Assembly (NCBI RefSeq): GCF_007095465.1
Contig: NZ_SDGL01000005.1
Coordinates: 62,001 to 126,000, forward strand
From: Lactobacillus mulieris
GTDB taxonomy: Bacteria > Bacillota > Bacilli > Lactobacillales > Lactobacillaceae
DNA: 64,000 nucleotides
Reading direction: 5' to 3'
Positions 55,801 to 64,000 of the stretch are shown here, piece by piece. Made by a program: the position numbers and the translations under genes. The first letter of the stretch is position 1. Each line of letters begins with the position of its first letter. The notes under the pieces were generated by a model. That model worked only from the letters and a program-made list of their open reading frames with translations. It did not search any database and was not told where the DNA came from.

Positions 55801-57149
55801 CCGTCTTTCATTTTTACGGCCCCAATTTCAATTATAGTGTCATAAACTGATGAAAGACCAGTAGTTTCAACGTCAAAAATTACAAATTCACGGTTTTCAT
55901 AAGTCATAGGCGCTGGATTTAAAACTAATAAAGCGTGATCATCTACCATATTAGCTTCTAATCCGTACAAAATTTTCATTTCTTGTTTTTTGCCAGCGCT
56001 ATATGCTTCAGGAAATGACTGTACATCTCCGTGATCTGTAATTGCTATCGCTTTTTGTCCAAATTTTTTAGCTGTAGAGATAAAATCAGTTGCAGTATTA
56101 GTTGCATCAAGCTGACTCATAATAGTATGTAAATGGAGCTCTACTCGCTTTTTATCACCTTCATACTTTTCTGTCCGACCAATATGTTCAATAATTTTGA
56201 AATTATTAATATTAAAAACAACGTCATGAACATATTGATCATCTAAGGCACTTCCAGACATTCTAGCCCATACTCCTGGCTTAATACCCTTCAACATTTC
56301 AATCTGCTCTTTATCTTTAACAAATTTTTTGAAGGCAATAGAATCTGAATAGTCAGTAATTTCTCCTGAAAAAATATAAGCTCCAGATTTTAATTCATGG
56401 GAATCAATATTGAAGATATTTCCTTCGATGACGATATTTCTCATCCCATCTTCAATCTCTTTCATTCCGATTATTTCACTAGCAGGAATGTCTGCTTTAC
56501 CAAAGTTCTTTTCTCTTGTTTGCCGATTATTATTTGGTGCAACTCTCTTAGGCTTAGGAGGAATATTTTTAAAAGCCTCATTCATGCTTTTTTCGTGTTC
56601 TGCTTGCAACTGTTCTAATTGTTCCAAACTTGCCAGATTTGCTTCTTCATTTTGATTCTTAACTTGCAGTTTCAACTTTATATTAAAGAAACCATATCTA
56701 CGCAAATCAAAACTCAAATTATCTAAATCAGATTGTGAAATCGAATTGGCAAGCATCGGAGTTTCAACTCCAATTATCCAATCACTTGCAACTTTAACTG
56801 GCTTTTTACTAGACAAGCATTCACGAGCCATTACAGTCATATTTTCAGTATGACTAACCACAAATGACCAATAATCAGGCAAATATCTATCCGAACCGTC
56901 AGCCGTTGATATCATAATATTCACATCAACAAAGGGACTAAATTCTTGTTCTGTGAGCTTAATTAATGCTTCATAAGTATCAAACTTTAGTGGCGTATCA
57001 AAAAAAACGTGGATATCCCACTTACGCTTTTTTCCGTAAACATCCACGTTTTCGATTTTACCCTTTTCGAGTAAATCATTGTCACTAAAAGAGTTGGGAA
57101 ACTTAATCTGCTTCAAAAATCTTAAAAAAAGTTTATTTGAATCTGCCAC
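52830..57149 (-). CDS. polC: DNA polymerase III alpha subunit, PolC type
   Basis: A 1439-residue PolC, the full Firmicute length. In order: an OB/N-terminal part, PHP domain beginning LHLHTIMSQLDA near 337, an inserted DEDDh exonuclease with VIFDVETTGLSS near 424, the rest of PHP, a zinc-finger-like CPKCKYSHF...CPECGTEL near 905-935, then the polymerase core with DIDLNFSGDYQ and HPAGIVVVPDDM. It copies the chromosome with its own proofreading. It ends the pyrH to polC run, 9 bases after proS. Confidence 0.97.
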   Translation of the reverse strand: MADSNKLFLRFLKQIKFPNSFSDNDLLEKGKIENVDVYGKKRKWDIHVFFDTPLKFDTYEALIKLTEQEFSPFVDVNIMISTADGSDRYLPDYWSFVVSHTENMTVMARECLSSKKPVKVASDWIIGVETPMLANSISQSDLDNLSFDLRRYGFFNIKLKLQVKNQNEEANLASLEQLEQLQAEHEKSMNEAFKNIPPKPKRVAPNNNRQTREKNFGKADIPASEIIGMKEIEDGMRNIVIEGNIFNIDSHELKSGAYIFSGEITDYSDSIAFKKFVKDKEQIEMLKGIKPGVWARMSGSALDDQYVHDVVFNINNFKIIEHIGRTEKYEGDKKRVELHLHTIMSQLDATNTATDFISTAKKFGQKAIAITDHGDVQSFPEAYSAGKKQEMKILYGLEANMVDDHALLVLNPAPMTYENREFVIFDVETTGLSSVYDTIIEIGAVKMKDGEVIERFDEFINPHHPLSETTINLTSITDEMVSKADDEAEVIKRFQEFYGDRPLCGHNVQFDVGFVNAALRRSGLKEITQPVVDTLEVSRLLHPEQTKHTLDSLCKKYNVVLEHHHRANQDAEATGYLMFKLLDAFNDKFEQDDLGKMNDYAKFGQVYKRAKPAHMTVLALTQKGLKNMYKLVSLASTQYFYREPRTPISELRKYREGLLFGSGCWKGDVFITMMQKGYDEAREKAKFYDFLEVQPPAAYSQLIADELIKDENQLEEILKNIYKLGQELNIPVVATGDCHYLNPEDKIYREILIAAQRSNPNRNKPQPKLHFYSTQEMLDAFSFMGEDIAKEIVIDNTNKIADEIEDIAPVKSGLYPPHIKDADQQMTDLTYNKAYELYGKPLPKIVKDRIELELNSIISNGYAVIYLISQKLVAKSNKDGYLVGSRGSVGSSLVATMSGITEVNPLAPHYRCPKCKYSHFFENGEYGSGFDLPDKKCPECGTELVKDGQDIPFATFLGFHGDKVPDIDLNFSGDYQPVAHNYIRVMFGPANSFRAGTISTVADKTAYGYAKHFEEERNLNLRSAELDRLATGTSGVKRTTGQHPAGIVVVPDDMDIYDFTPVQYPADDLNAAWLTTHFDFHSIHDNILKFDILGHDDPTMIRMLQDLSGVDPMTIPPDDPGVMSLFSGTDILGVTPEQIASKTGTLGVPEFGTKFVRGMLEETNPTTFSELLQISGLSHGTDVWLGNAEDLVNNGTCKLKNVIGCRDNIMMDLIHWGVKPEVAFSTMESVRHGRGISDDDMAVLKKNNNIPDWYIPSCLKIKYMFPKAHATAYILMALRIAWFKVYYPVIYYTSYFSVRADLFDLVAMSHGKNSVKAAIKKIQDQGNDASAKDKSLLTVLEIANECLERGIKIKMVDVNESEALNFKIIDDHTILAPFNAVPGLGDNAAKQIVAARAEQKFLSKEDLRTRGKVSQTIMDYLEVNGVLEGMPEQNQLSLF

Positions 57150-57158
57150 AAATATTAC

Positions 57159-58856
57159 CTAATCCAATTCTTTTGCAACTAATGCTTCAAGTTCTGCTAA
57201 AGTTACCTCACTTGCCTTTTCATCAAGGGGACGCTTAACTTCAACAATACCATCGGCAGCTTTCTTACCAATTGTAATTCTTAATGGTGCTCCTACTAAA
57301 TCTGCATCTGCAAATTTAACACCTGCACGTTCATTACGATCATCATAAAGAACGTCATATTTATCGCTAAATTTAGCATATAAACTTTCTGCTAATTTAG
57401 TTTGAACTTCATCCTTCATCTTCATTTGAATCAGGTGAAGAGCAAATGGTGCAATTTCCTTTGGCCATGCAACACCGTGTTCGGTCAAGTTTTGCTCAAC
57501 TGCTGCAGATAACATTCTTGTTACACCAATACCGTATGAGCCCATAATAACTGGTTGTGCTTTACCATTTTGATCAAGGAAATCAGCACCCATAGTTTCA
57601 GTATAGTAGGTACCCAACTTAAAGATGTGTCCAACTTCAATTGAAGTAGTAAATTGAAGAGGCAAATGATCAACTGGATCTGGTTCACCTTCATTTGCAG
57701 TTCTAATGTCTGAAAATTCATCAACTTTGAAGTCACGATTCAAATTAGCGTTTTGGAATTGATAACCAGTTTCATTTGCCCCAACAACAATGTTGTACAA
57801 GTCCTTAACTGTTTCATCAGCGATAATCTTATCTGCCCAATCAGCTTTAACTGGACCAACTCCACCTTTTTCGCTACCAGTAACATTAACCAATTCTTCT
57901 GCAGTTGCTTCACGAACTTCATTTGCATCTAATAAATGACCCAATTTTACTTCGTTAATTTGCTTATCAGCACGAATTAAGACTAAAATCTTTTGGTCAT
58001 CAGCCATGTACAAGATACTCTTCACAATTCTAGTAGCAGGCACACGCAAAAATTCAGTCAATTGTTCAATAGTTTCGCAACCAGGTGTAGCAACTTTTTC
58101 CATTGGCTTCAATTCTTCAGGTTCTTGCTTAAAGGTATCAATGCTCTTTGCCATTTCAAGGTTTGCAGCATATGTACCTTTTTCATTAGTAGCAATGGTG
58201 TCTTCCCCAATTGCTGCTGGAGCTTGAAATTCTGTTGAGTTTTTACCACCCATTGTACCAGAATCTGCAATAACAGGGTGAACAGTAACACCTGCACGTT
58301 TGAAGATACGCTTGTAAGCTGCTTTTTGGTCATCAAATTGCTTATCTAACTGTTCTTTTGTAGCTGCAAAGCTGTAGCCATCAAGCATTACAAATTCACG
58401 ACCGCGCAATAAACCAAATCTTGGACGATTTTCATCACGGAACTTAGTTTGAATTTGGTAAAGTGCAAGAGGCATTTGCTTGTAACTCTTTAAGTTTTTA
58501 GCAATAATTTCAGTAAATGTTTCTTCATGAGTTGGACCTAAAAGACTATCACGACCATGACGATCTTTTAGCTTAAACATTTCATCACCATATTTATAGT
58601 AACGACCAGATTCTTGCCACAAAGTAGCTGGCAATAAATGTGGCATAATCATTTCGGGAACATTAATCCGATCCATTTCTTCTTCAATGATTCTTTCAGC
58701 TTTACGTAATACCCGATAGCCTAAAGGTAAGTATGAATACACACCAGCAGTTACCTGACGTATATATCCACCTCTAATCATTATTTTATGACTTGCTGCT
58801 ACTGCATCAGCAGGAGCTTCTTTCAAAGTTGGCATAAAAAAATTCGATTGTCGCAT
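57159..58856 (-). CDS. proS: Prolyl-tRNA synthetase, bacterial type
   Basis: A 565-residue class II synthetase of the long bacterial form. Motif 2 and 3 lie in the catalytic part (KFRDENRPRFGLLRGREF near 138-155 and GSYGIGVTRMLSAAVEQ near 440), with the INS editing domain between (about 225-400, GGVGPVKADWADKI). The anticodon domain ends the protein. It charges tRNA-Pro. Confidence 0.97.
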   Translation of the reverse strand: MRQSNFFMPTLKEAPADAVAASHKIMIRGGYIRQVTAGVYSYLPLGYRVLRKAERIIEEEMDRINVPEMIMPHLLPATLWQESGRYYKYGDEMFKLKDRHGRDSLLGPTHEETFTEIIAKNLKSYKQMPLALYQIQTKFRDENRPRFGLLRGREFVMLDGYSFAATKEQLDKQFDDQKAAYKRIFKRAGVTVHPVIADSGTMGGKNSTEFQAPAAIGEDTIATNEKGTYAANLEMAKSIDTFKQEPEELKPMEKVATPGCETIEQLTEFLRVPATRIVKSILYMADDQKILVLIRADKQINEVKLGHLLDANEVREATAEELVNVTGSEKGGVGPVKADWADKIIADETVKDLYNIVVGANETGYQFQNANLNRDFKVDEFSDIRTANEGEPDPVDHLPLQFTTSIEVGHIFKLGTYYTETMGADFLDQNGKAQPVIMGSYGIGVTRMLSAAVEQNLTEHGVAWPKEIAPFALHLIQMKMKDEVQTKLAESLYAKFSDKYDVLYDDRNERAGVKFADADLVGAPLRITIGKKAADGIVEVKRPLDEKASEVTLAELEALVAKELD

Positions 58857-58875
58857 AATTAACTCCCTAAATAAT

Positions 58876-60129
58876 TTATTTAATAAAGTAGCGATAAATG
58901 TCGTTACCTGTTACTAATATAATCAAAATTAATAAAAATACAACTCCAGCAATTTCAACTGCAGTTTCATGTTCTTCAGAAATTGGTTTTCCGCGAATCA
59001 ATTCAACTAGATTCAATAAGAGCTTGCCGCCATCTAATCCAGGAATTGGTAACAAATTCATGATTCCCAAATTAATTGATATCATAGCTAAAAAGACTAC
59101 AACAGCTGAAATACCAAACTTGCTTACTTGACTAGTCTGAGAATAAATCCCTACAGGACCTGATAACTTGTTTAAGCTAAAATGACTAATTAAATTACCA
59201 ACCGCTTTAAAAATCAAACCGGTTGTATTCACAGCCATGTTCCACCCTCTAGCCAATTTCACAGAAAAACGTTCATCAGATTTAGCATATATCCCAATTT
59301 GATATGCTTTTTCACCATTGTACTTAACGAGTTTGGGTTTAAGAGAAACAGTCTTTGTTTTGTTGCCTCGCTTAATAGTTAGTTGCATTGTTTTGCTTTT
59401 ATTTTCAGCAACTCTTTCACTAAAATTCTCAAAACTAGTAACTTTTTTCCCATTTACAGCAACTAATTGATCATTTTTCTTCAAAACAGTACTTGCTGGT
59501 GAATCTTCCAAAGTTCGTGCAACAGTTGTTGTTGAAGGACCAACTGTTGATATTGACCAAATAATAAAAATTACAAAACCTAAAATTATATTCATCAGTG
59601 GTCCTGCAATATTGGTCGCAATTTTTTGCCAAATTTTAGCATTTTGGAATTGTGTGTCTTCAGGAGCTATTGTTAATTCTGTCCCGGTATTATCAATGAT
59701 TGTTGCATCATGATCAACGGAATACTTAAATTCTTTGCTTTCATCACCATTTTCATAACCCTGAATAGTGAGGTCTTTTACCAAATCAGCCTTAGTTACT
59801 TGTAAAGGAATGCCTGAAATCGTTATATCAGATTCTGAAGCGTCGATTCGTACAACTTTACCCGCCTCATCTAAAGCCAAAATAACATTGGTCCCTGGAT
59901 CAATTGTACTAATATCATCTTTACCAGCTAATCGCACATATCCCCCTAATGGAAGCCAGCGTACGGTATAACTGGTATTTTTCTTTCTAGTTTGGAATAG
60001 TTTGGGACCCATTCCAATAGAAAATTCTCGCACTAAAACACCACTTTTTTTCGCAACGAAAAAGTGACCAAATTCATGTACAAATACTAATAGTCCAAAA
60101 ATGACTAGAAAAATTAAAACTGTAGTCAT
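58876..60129 (-). CDS. rseP: Site-2 intramembrane metalloprotease RseP/RasP
   Basis: A 417-residue membrane protease: HEFGH at about 18-22 binds zinc, the second site is in LPIPGLDGGKLLLNL near 355, and a PDZ domain lies between (TVARTLEDSPASTVLKKNDQLV from about 200). Four transmembrane helices. RasP/RseP cleaves anti-sigma factors and cleared signal peptides. Three-base gap to cdsA. Confidence 0.95.
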   Translation of the reverse strand: MTTVLIFLVIFGLLVFVHEFGHFFVAKKSGVLVREFSIGMGPKLFQTRKKNTSYTVRWLPLGGYVRLAGKDDISTIDPGTNVILALDEAGKVVRIDASESDITISGIPLQVTKADLVKDLTIQGYENGDESKEFKYSVDHDATIIDNTGTELTIAPEDTQFQNAKIWQKIATNIAGPLMNIILGFVIFIIWSISTVGPSTTTVARTLEDSPASTVLKKNDQLVAVNGKKVTSFENFSERVAENKSKTMQLTIKRGNKTKTVSLKPKLVKYNGEKAYQIGIYAKSDERFSVKLARGWNMAVNTTGLIFKAVGNLISHFSLNKLSGPVGIYSQTSQVSKFGISAVVVFLAMISINLGIMNLLPIPGLDGGKLLLNLVELIRGKPISEEHETAVEIAGVVFLLILIILVTGNDIYRYFIK

Positions 60130-60131
60130 AT

Positions 60132-60938
60132 TTATCCCTTAATAAAAAATAGAGCGATTACAGGTAAAACAAATAACATGCTATCAAAGCGATCTAAAAT
60201 ACCACCATGTCCTGGCAAAATTTTACCTGAATCCTTTACTCCGTAATAACGTTTATAAGCAGATTCTACTAAATCACCCATTTGACCAACAATTGATAAA
60301 ATAGCACTAGTCCAGATAAGATAACTATAATCTTTTACTAATGGTACTACATTAATATAGATTGCAGAAAAAGCAATTGCACAAACAACTGCACCTATAG
60401 ATCCTTCCCAAGTTTTATTGGGACTAATCACAGGCCATAATTTATGCTTTCCAAACTTTTTGCCAATCATGTAAGCACCAATGTCCGTTGACCAAACCAC
60501 AACAAAGACATAGCCTAATAAAGCTAGTCCTAACATCGATCCATGGTCAATATTTCGAATAGCTGCTAAGTAATGAAAACCCGTTCCGATATATAGAGAT
60601 GCTAGCGTATAAACACCAACGTCATCAAAGCTGGTTTTGTTCTTTGATAAGACTGTCCATGTCAAAAGCAACATAACCATCGTAAAATAAATCCCAGGTC
60701 TAGTTACTTCTTTTGGAAAGACATTAAAAAATGTCTTGGGAACCGTCCAGGTCAATGTAGCAAGTAGAGCCAATAAAAAATCAATTGATAAAAGAATTTG
60801 CTTCTTCATCAAAAAAATTTCACTAATTCCAACTGCTGCTAATGCTGCTGCAAGCCAATCAATCCAATAGCCACCTGCAACAACAATTGGTATAAATAAA
60901 ATTAAGGCAATCACTGCCGTAATTGTACGTTGTTTCAT
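60132..60938 (-). CDS. cdsA: CDP-diglyceride synthase
   Basis: A 268-residue multi-helix membrane enzyme making CDP-diacylglycerol from phosphatidate and CTP. The CDP-DG synthase signature is in WSTDIGAYMIGKKFGKHK and ISPNKTWEGSIGA (about 168-200), with a C-terminal HGGILDRFDSMLF. It follows uppS by 11 bases and precedes rseP. Confidence 0.96.
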   Translation of the reverse strand: MKQRTITAVIALILFIPIVVAGGYWIDWLAAALAAVGISEIFLMKKQILLSIDFLLALLATLTWTVPKTFFNVFPKEVTRPGIYFTMVMLLLTWTVLSKNKTSFDDVGVYTLASLYIGTGFHYLAAIRNIDHGSMLGLALLGYVFVVVWSTDIGAYMIGKKFGKHKLWPVISPNKTWEGSIGAVVCAIAFSAIYINVVPLVKDYSYLIWTSAILSIVGQMGDLVESAYKRYYGVKDSGKILPGHGGILDRFDSMLFVLPVIALFFIKG

Positions 60939-60949
60939 ATATTCTCTCT

Positions 60950-61663
60950 TTATAATTTACCAAATCGGCGATCACGCCCTTGGAAATCCATAATTACTTT
61001 TTTCAAATCTTCTTCATTAAAGTCAGGCCAATATTTATCTGTAAAAGCTAATTCTGAATATGCTAATTGCCATAATAGAAAATTAGAAATTCTCTGTTCA
61101 CCTGATGTTCTTAAAATCAAGTCTGGATCAGGATAAGGTAAATTGGCTGTTAACAACTCTTGATTAACCAATTTATCATTAATATCTTCAAGAGTTATAC
61201 TTTCATTTTTAACTTGCTTAGCAATTTTCTTAATTGCAGTAGTTATTTCCCTTCTTGATCCATAATTAAAGGCAAAATTTAAAATCATACCAGTATTATT
61301 TTTAGTATCTTCCATAGCTTTCTGGGTTACAGCCAATGTCTTATCTGGTAACTCATTTAAAAAGCCCATTATATTAACTTTTACATTATTTTCCATCAAT
61401 TTAGGCATAAACTTATCGAAAAAAGTAATGGGTAACTTCATCAAATAACTAACTTCATCAGTTGGTCGTCCCCAATTCTCTGTAGAAAAAGCGTAAAGTG
61501 TTAAAACCTTTACGCCCATTTCATTTGCTGCCAAGGCAATCTTTTCGATATTTTGCATACCTTGTTTATGCCCCATTACTCGTGGGAGATGGCGCTTTTG
61601 AGCCCAACGACCATTACCATCCATAATAATGGCAAGATGATTTAACTCTTTTTCTTTTGTCAT
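60950..61663 (-). CDS. uppS: Undecaprenyl diphosphate synthase
   Basis: A 237-residue cis-prenyltransferase making the wall carrier lipid. [20 protein letters not shown] (about 12-31) holds the catalytic Asp and the pyrophosphate site; [13 protein letters not shown] and [18 protein letters not shown] identify the family. It follows frr by 3 bases. Confidence 0.97.
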   Translation of the reverse strand: MTKEKELNHLAIIMDGNGRWAQKRHLPRVMGHKQGMQNIEKIALAANEMGVKVLTLYAFSTENWGRPTDEVSYLMKLPITFFDKFMPKLMENNVKVNIMGFLNELPDKTLAVTQKAMEDTKNNTGMILNFAFNYGSRREITTAIKKIAKQVKNESITLEDINDKLVNQELLTANLPYPDPDLILRTSGEQRISNFLLWQLAYSELAFTDKYWPDFNEEDLKKVIMDFQGRDRRFGKL

Positions 61664-61666
61664 TGA

Positions 61667-62224
61667 TTAGCCCTTAGTGATTTCTTTACGCTTTTCATCT
61701 GCAAGTTGATCAACACGTTTAGTGGCGTCATCAGTAACTTTTTGAACATCCTTTTCTAAACGCTTTTGTTCATCTTCAGTAATATCGCCATTTTTTTCTT
61801 GTTTTTTCAAACTATCCATAGCTTCACGACGAACATTTCTGATTGCAATCTTTGCTTGTTCAGCTTGTTTACCAACTTGCTTGGCAATTTCTTCACGACG
61901 TTCACCAGTTAATTGAGGGATTACCAAGCGAATTACATTACCGTCATTTGCCGGAGTAAGTCCCAAATCACTTGCTAGCAAAGCGTGTTCAATATTGTCT
62001 AAACTAGACTTATCATAAGGAGTTACTAAAAGAACACGAGCTTCAGGAATAGTAACACTTGACATTTGTGTCAAAGGAGTAGGTACACCGTAGTAATCTA
62101 CCTTAACCCCTTCTAATAAACTAGCATTTGCAACACCAGCACGAATATTTCCTAATTCTTTTTGATAAACCGCAATAGATTTATCCATATTTTCTTTTGC
62201 TTTAGCGATTACATCGTTTGTCAT
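61667..62224 (-). CDS. frr: Ribosome recycling factor
   Basis: A 185-residue [21 protein letters not shown] near the N-terminus and the long coiled domain ending [13 protein letters not shown]. It splits post-termination ribosomes with EF-G. Its start overlaps the pyrH stop by one base. Confidence 0.97.
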   Translation of the reverse strand: MTNDVIAKAKENMDKSIAVYQKELGNIRAGVANASLLEGVKVDYYGVPTPLTQMSSVTIPEARVLLVTPYDKSSLDNIEHALLASDLGLTPANDGNVIRLVIPQLTGERREEIAKQVGKQAEQAKIAIRNVRREAMDSLKKQEKNGDITEDEQKRLEKDVQKVTDDATKRVDQLADEKRKEITKG

Positions 62225-62949
62225 TATTTTCCACCTCTAATTACTGTACCGATATTTTCACCTTCGATAACTTTCTTGATGTTACCTTCAGTATTCACGT
62301 TAAAGACAATTAATGGAATATCTGTATCCATTGATAATGAACTTGCAGTTCTATCCATTACTTTCAAGTTCTTTGAAATTACATCTAATTGAGTTAATTC
62401 ATCATATTTTGTTGCACTAGGATCAATTTTTGGATCAGCTGAATATACACCATCAACACCATTTTTTGCCATTAAAATTACATCTGCATCAATTTCGGCT
62501 GCTCGTAAAGCTGCTGTAGTATCCGTTGAGAAATATGGGTTACCAGTACCACCACCAAAAATCACAACACGTCCCTTTTCAAGGTGACGAACTGCTCTTC
62601 TTCTAATATATGGTTCAGCAACTTGTCTCATCTCAATTGATGTTTGAACTCTCGTAGGAACACCTACATGTTCTAAACCATCTTGCAAGGCTAAACCATT
62701 CATAATTGTTGCGAGCATTCCCATGTAGTCTGCTTGTGAACGTTCCATTCCAAGCTTGGCACCAGTTTCCCCACGCCACATGTTACCACCACCACAGACA
62801 ACACCAATTTCAACACCTAAATTATGAATTGATTTAATTTCTTTTGCTAAGTGGCTAATGACAATTGGATCAATACCTACACCCTTAGGTCCGGCTAAAG
62901 CTTCACCACTAACCTTTAAAATGATTCGTTTATACTTAACTTGACTCAT
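62224..62949 (-). CDS. pyrH: UMP kinase
   Basis: A 241-residue hexameric UMP kinase. [17 protein letters not shown] (about 12-28), [14 protein letters not shown] and [22 protein letters not shown] mark the amino acid kinase fold. It starts the operon pyrH-frr-uppS-cdsA-rseP-proS-polC, with an extended -10 promoter (62978-62983) and AGGAGG before ATG 62949. Confidence 0.97.
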   Translation of the reverse strand: MSQVKYKRIILKVSGEALAGPKGVGIDPIVISHLAKEIKSIHNLGVEIGVVCGGGNMWRGETGAKLGMERSQADYMGMLATIMNGLALQDGLEHVGVPTRVQTSIEMRQVAEPYIRRRAVRHLEKGRVVIFGGGTGNPYFSTDTTAALRAAEIDADVILMAKNGVDGVYSADPKIDPSATKYDELTQLDVISKNLKVMDRTASSLSMDTDIPLIVFNVNTEGNIKKVIEGENIGTVIRGGK

Positions 62950-62977
62950 AATAACCTCCTAGTGTTTTGCTTTTAAC

Positions 62978-62983
62978 ATTTTA
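62978..62983 (-). promoter_or_regulatory. pyrH operon promoter, -10
   Basis: TAAAAT preceded by TGG on the minus strand (extended -10), about 30 bases before ATG 62949; no clear -35. Confidence 0.5.
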
Positions 62984-63040
62984 CCATACTTGAGTCTAGA
63001 ATGTTTTGTTGATTATCTTATATCTGAATAATTTTAAGCA

Positions 63041-63071
63041 AAAAAAAGAAGCACAGAGTGCTTCTTTTTTT
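63041..63071 (-). terminator. rpsB-tsf terminator
   Basis: AAAAAAAGAAGCAC / GTGCTTCTTTTTTT, a perfect 14-bp stem with a 3-base loop and T run on the minus strand. Confidence 0.9.
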
Positions 63072-63076
63072 GAAAA

Positions 63077-63952
63077 TTACTTCATTTGTTCACGAACTTC
63101 AGCAGCAAAGTCTTCTTGCTTCTTTTCGATGCCTTCACCAACTTCGAAACGTTCAAAGTTAACTACAGTAGCGTTTTGTGACTTAACGTAAGCTTCAACA
63201 GTCATGTCTGAGTCCTTAACATATGCTTGATCAACCAAGCAGATTTCGCTCAAGTACTTGTTTACACGACCTTCAACAATTCTAGGAACGATGTTAGCTG
63301 GCTTGCCTTCATTTTCAGTTTCCTTAGTGAATACAGCCTTTTGACGTTCTAATTCGTCTGCAGGAACAGAATCCTTATTCAAGTATTCTGGGTTAATTGC
63401 AGCAACGTGCATTGCAATGTTCTTAGCTGCTTCTTCGTTGCCACCCTTTAAGGTAACTAATGCAACGATAGCACCACCATTGTGCTTGTATGCGCCAAAT
63501 ACTTCATCATCGTTCTTGTTGATAAGCTTAAATCTTCTGAAAGTAATCTTTTCACCAATTACGGCTGTAAGATTAGTTGTTGCACTTTCAATAGTGCCAT
63601 CAGCTAAAGGAGCATTCAATGCTTCTTCCATGTTCTTAGGCTTTGCAGCTAAAACAGCCTTAGTAATATCATTAACTAAGTTAATGAACTTGTCGTTTGA
63701 AGCAACAAAGTCAGTTTCTGAGTTAACTTCAACAAGTGCAGCAGTATTACCTTCAAATGCGAATTCTGCTAAACCTTCTGCAGCAATTCTGCCACTCTTC
63801 TTAGCAGCTTTAGCAACACCGTTTTCTCTTAAGATGTCGATTGCTCTTTCCATGTCTCCTTCAGCTTCAACTAAAGCCTTCTTGGAGTCCATCATACCAG
63901 CACCGGTACGTTCACGTAATTCCTTAACTTGTGCAGCAGTAATTTTTGCCAT
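63077..63952 (-). CDS. tsf: Elongation factor Ts
   Basis: A 291-residue EF-Ts, the nucleotide exchange factor for EF-Tu. [20 protein letters not shown] (about 13-32) and DFVASNDKF (about 81-89) are the Tu-binding signatures; [15 protein letters not shown] marks the core domain. AGGAGG before ATG 63952. It follows rpsB by 33 bases, the classical rpsB-tsf pair. Confidence 0.97.
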   Translation of the reverse strand: MAKITAAQVKELRERTGAGMMDSKKALVEAEGDMERAIDILRENGVAKAAKKSGRIAAEGLAEFAFEGNTAALVEVNSETDFVASNDKFINLVNDITKAVLAAKPKNMEEALNAPLADGTIESATTNLTAVIGEKITFRRFKLINKNDDEVFGAYKHNGGAIVALVTLKGGNEEAAKNIAMHVAAINPEYLNKDSVPADELERQKAVFTKETENEGKPANIVPRIVEGRVNKYLSEICLVDQAYVKDSDMTVEAYVKSQNATVVNFERFEVGEGIEKKQEDFAAEVREQMK

Positions 63953-63985
63953 TAATAATTCCTCCTATGGAACTAAAAGTAAAAA

Positions 63986-64000
63986 TTAATCTTCGTCAGC
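63986..64000 (-). CDS. rpsB: Ribosomal protein S2, last four codons
   Basis: The last codons Ala-Asp-Glu-Asp and the TAA stop of a gene entering from the right edge. The position directly before tsf and the acidic ending fit rpsB, which is almost always upstream of tsf; the sequence seen is too short to prove it. Confidence 0.6.
   Translation of the reverse strand, partial: ADED

Noticed and set aside
1..64000. CRISPR arrays, insertion sequences, phage or plasmid genes
   Set aside because: No repeat-spacer arrays, transposase, integrase, or capsid-like proteins were seen; the operons are core-like throughout.

Overview
The window is AT-rich, gene-dense DNA from a low-GC Gram-positive bacterium. 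Several features place it in the genus Lactobacillus, probably the acidophilus/gasseri/johnsonii side: PolC-type DNA polymerase, CIRCE-controlled hrcA-grpE-dnaK-dnaJ, a T-box leader, sortase A, homofermentative-type gene content and the rimP-nusA-ylxR-ylxQ-infB-rbfA order. Species cannot be fixed from the sequence alone. Almost everything is chromosomal core or stable metabolic genes. I see no phage, insertion sequence, plasmid gene or CRISPR array.

Positions 1-15,200 form a citrate/C4-dicarboxylate region. A minus-strand citC-citD-citE-citF operon (citF cut by the left edge) is divergent from a SorC-type regulator resembling CitI. Further along lie two NAD-linked hydroxyacid dehydrogenases, citX, a D,D-carboxypeptidase gene (dacA, probably an unrelated passenger), two DASS-type anion transporters, and a fumC-frdA operon. 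Together these can be read as citrate uptake, cleavage to acetate plus oxaloacetate, then malate, fumarate and succinate, with succinate leaving in exchange for citrate. The smaller dehydrogenase belongs to the lactate/malate dehydrogenase family and has Arg at the position that selects oxaloacetate over pyruvate, which supplies the step the pathway needs. A perfect cre site lies in the fumC leader.

Positions 15,300-24,600 hold a methionine ABC transporter (metQ-metN-metI) behind a methionine-specific T-box, mscL, a membrane protein plus secreted nuclease pair, an unlisted 48-residue membrane protein, a GT2 glycosyltransferase, the thyA-folA-gtrA operon and an SPFH protein. Positions 24,600-32,800 hold two tandem amino-acid permeases, a DUF554 membrane protein, a secreted repetitive surface protein, tRNA-Ser(CGA), a PAP2 phosphatase, a 465-bp gene-free stretch, degV and a DUF1836 protein. 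A type III P-type ATPase follows.

From 35,100 to the right edge all genes are on the minus strand and are housekeeping: lepA-srtA-recJ-apt; hrcA-grpE-dnaK-dnaJ with two CIRCE elements; truB-ribF; rimP-nusA-ylxR-ylxQ-infB-rbfA behind a probable transcription attenuator; and pyrH-frr-uppS-cdsA-rseP-proS-polC, preceded by tsf and the last codons of rpsB.

The strongest candidates for something new are the regulation of the C4 region (an inverted repeat spanning a dehydrogenase promoter, and TTCAAA-type repeats near several promoters), the predicted malate dehydrogenase within an LDH-like scaffold, the small membrane protein, and the rimP leader attenuator.
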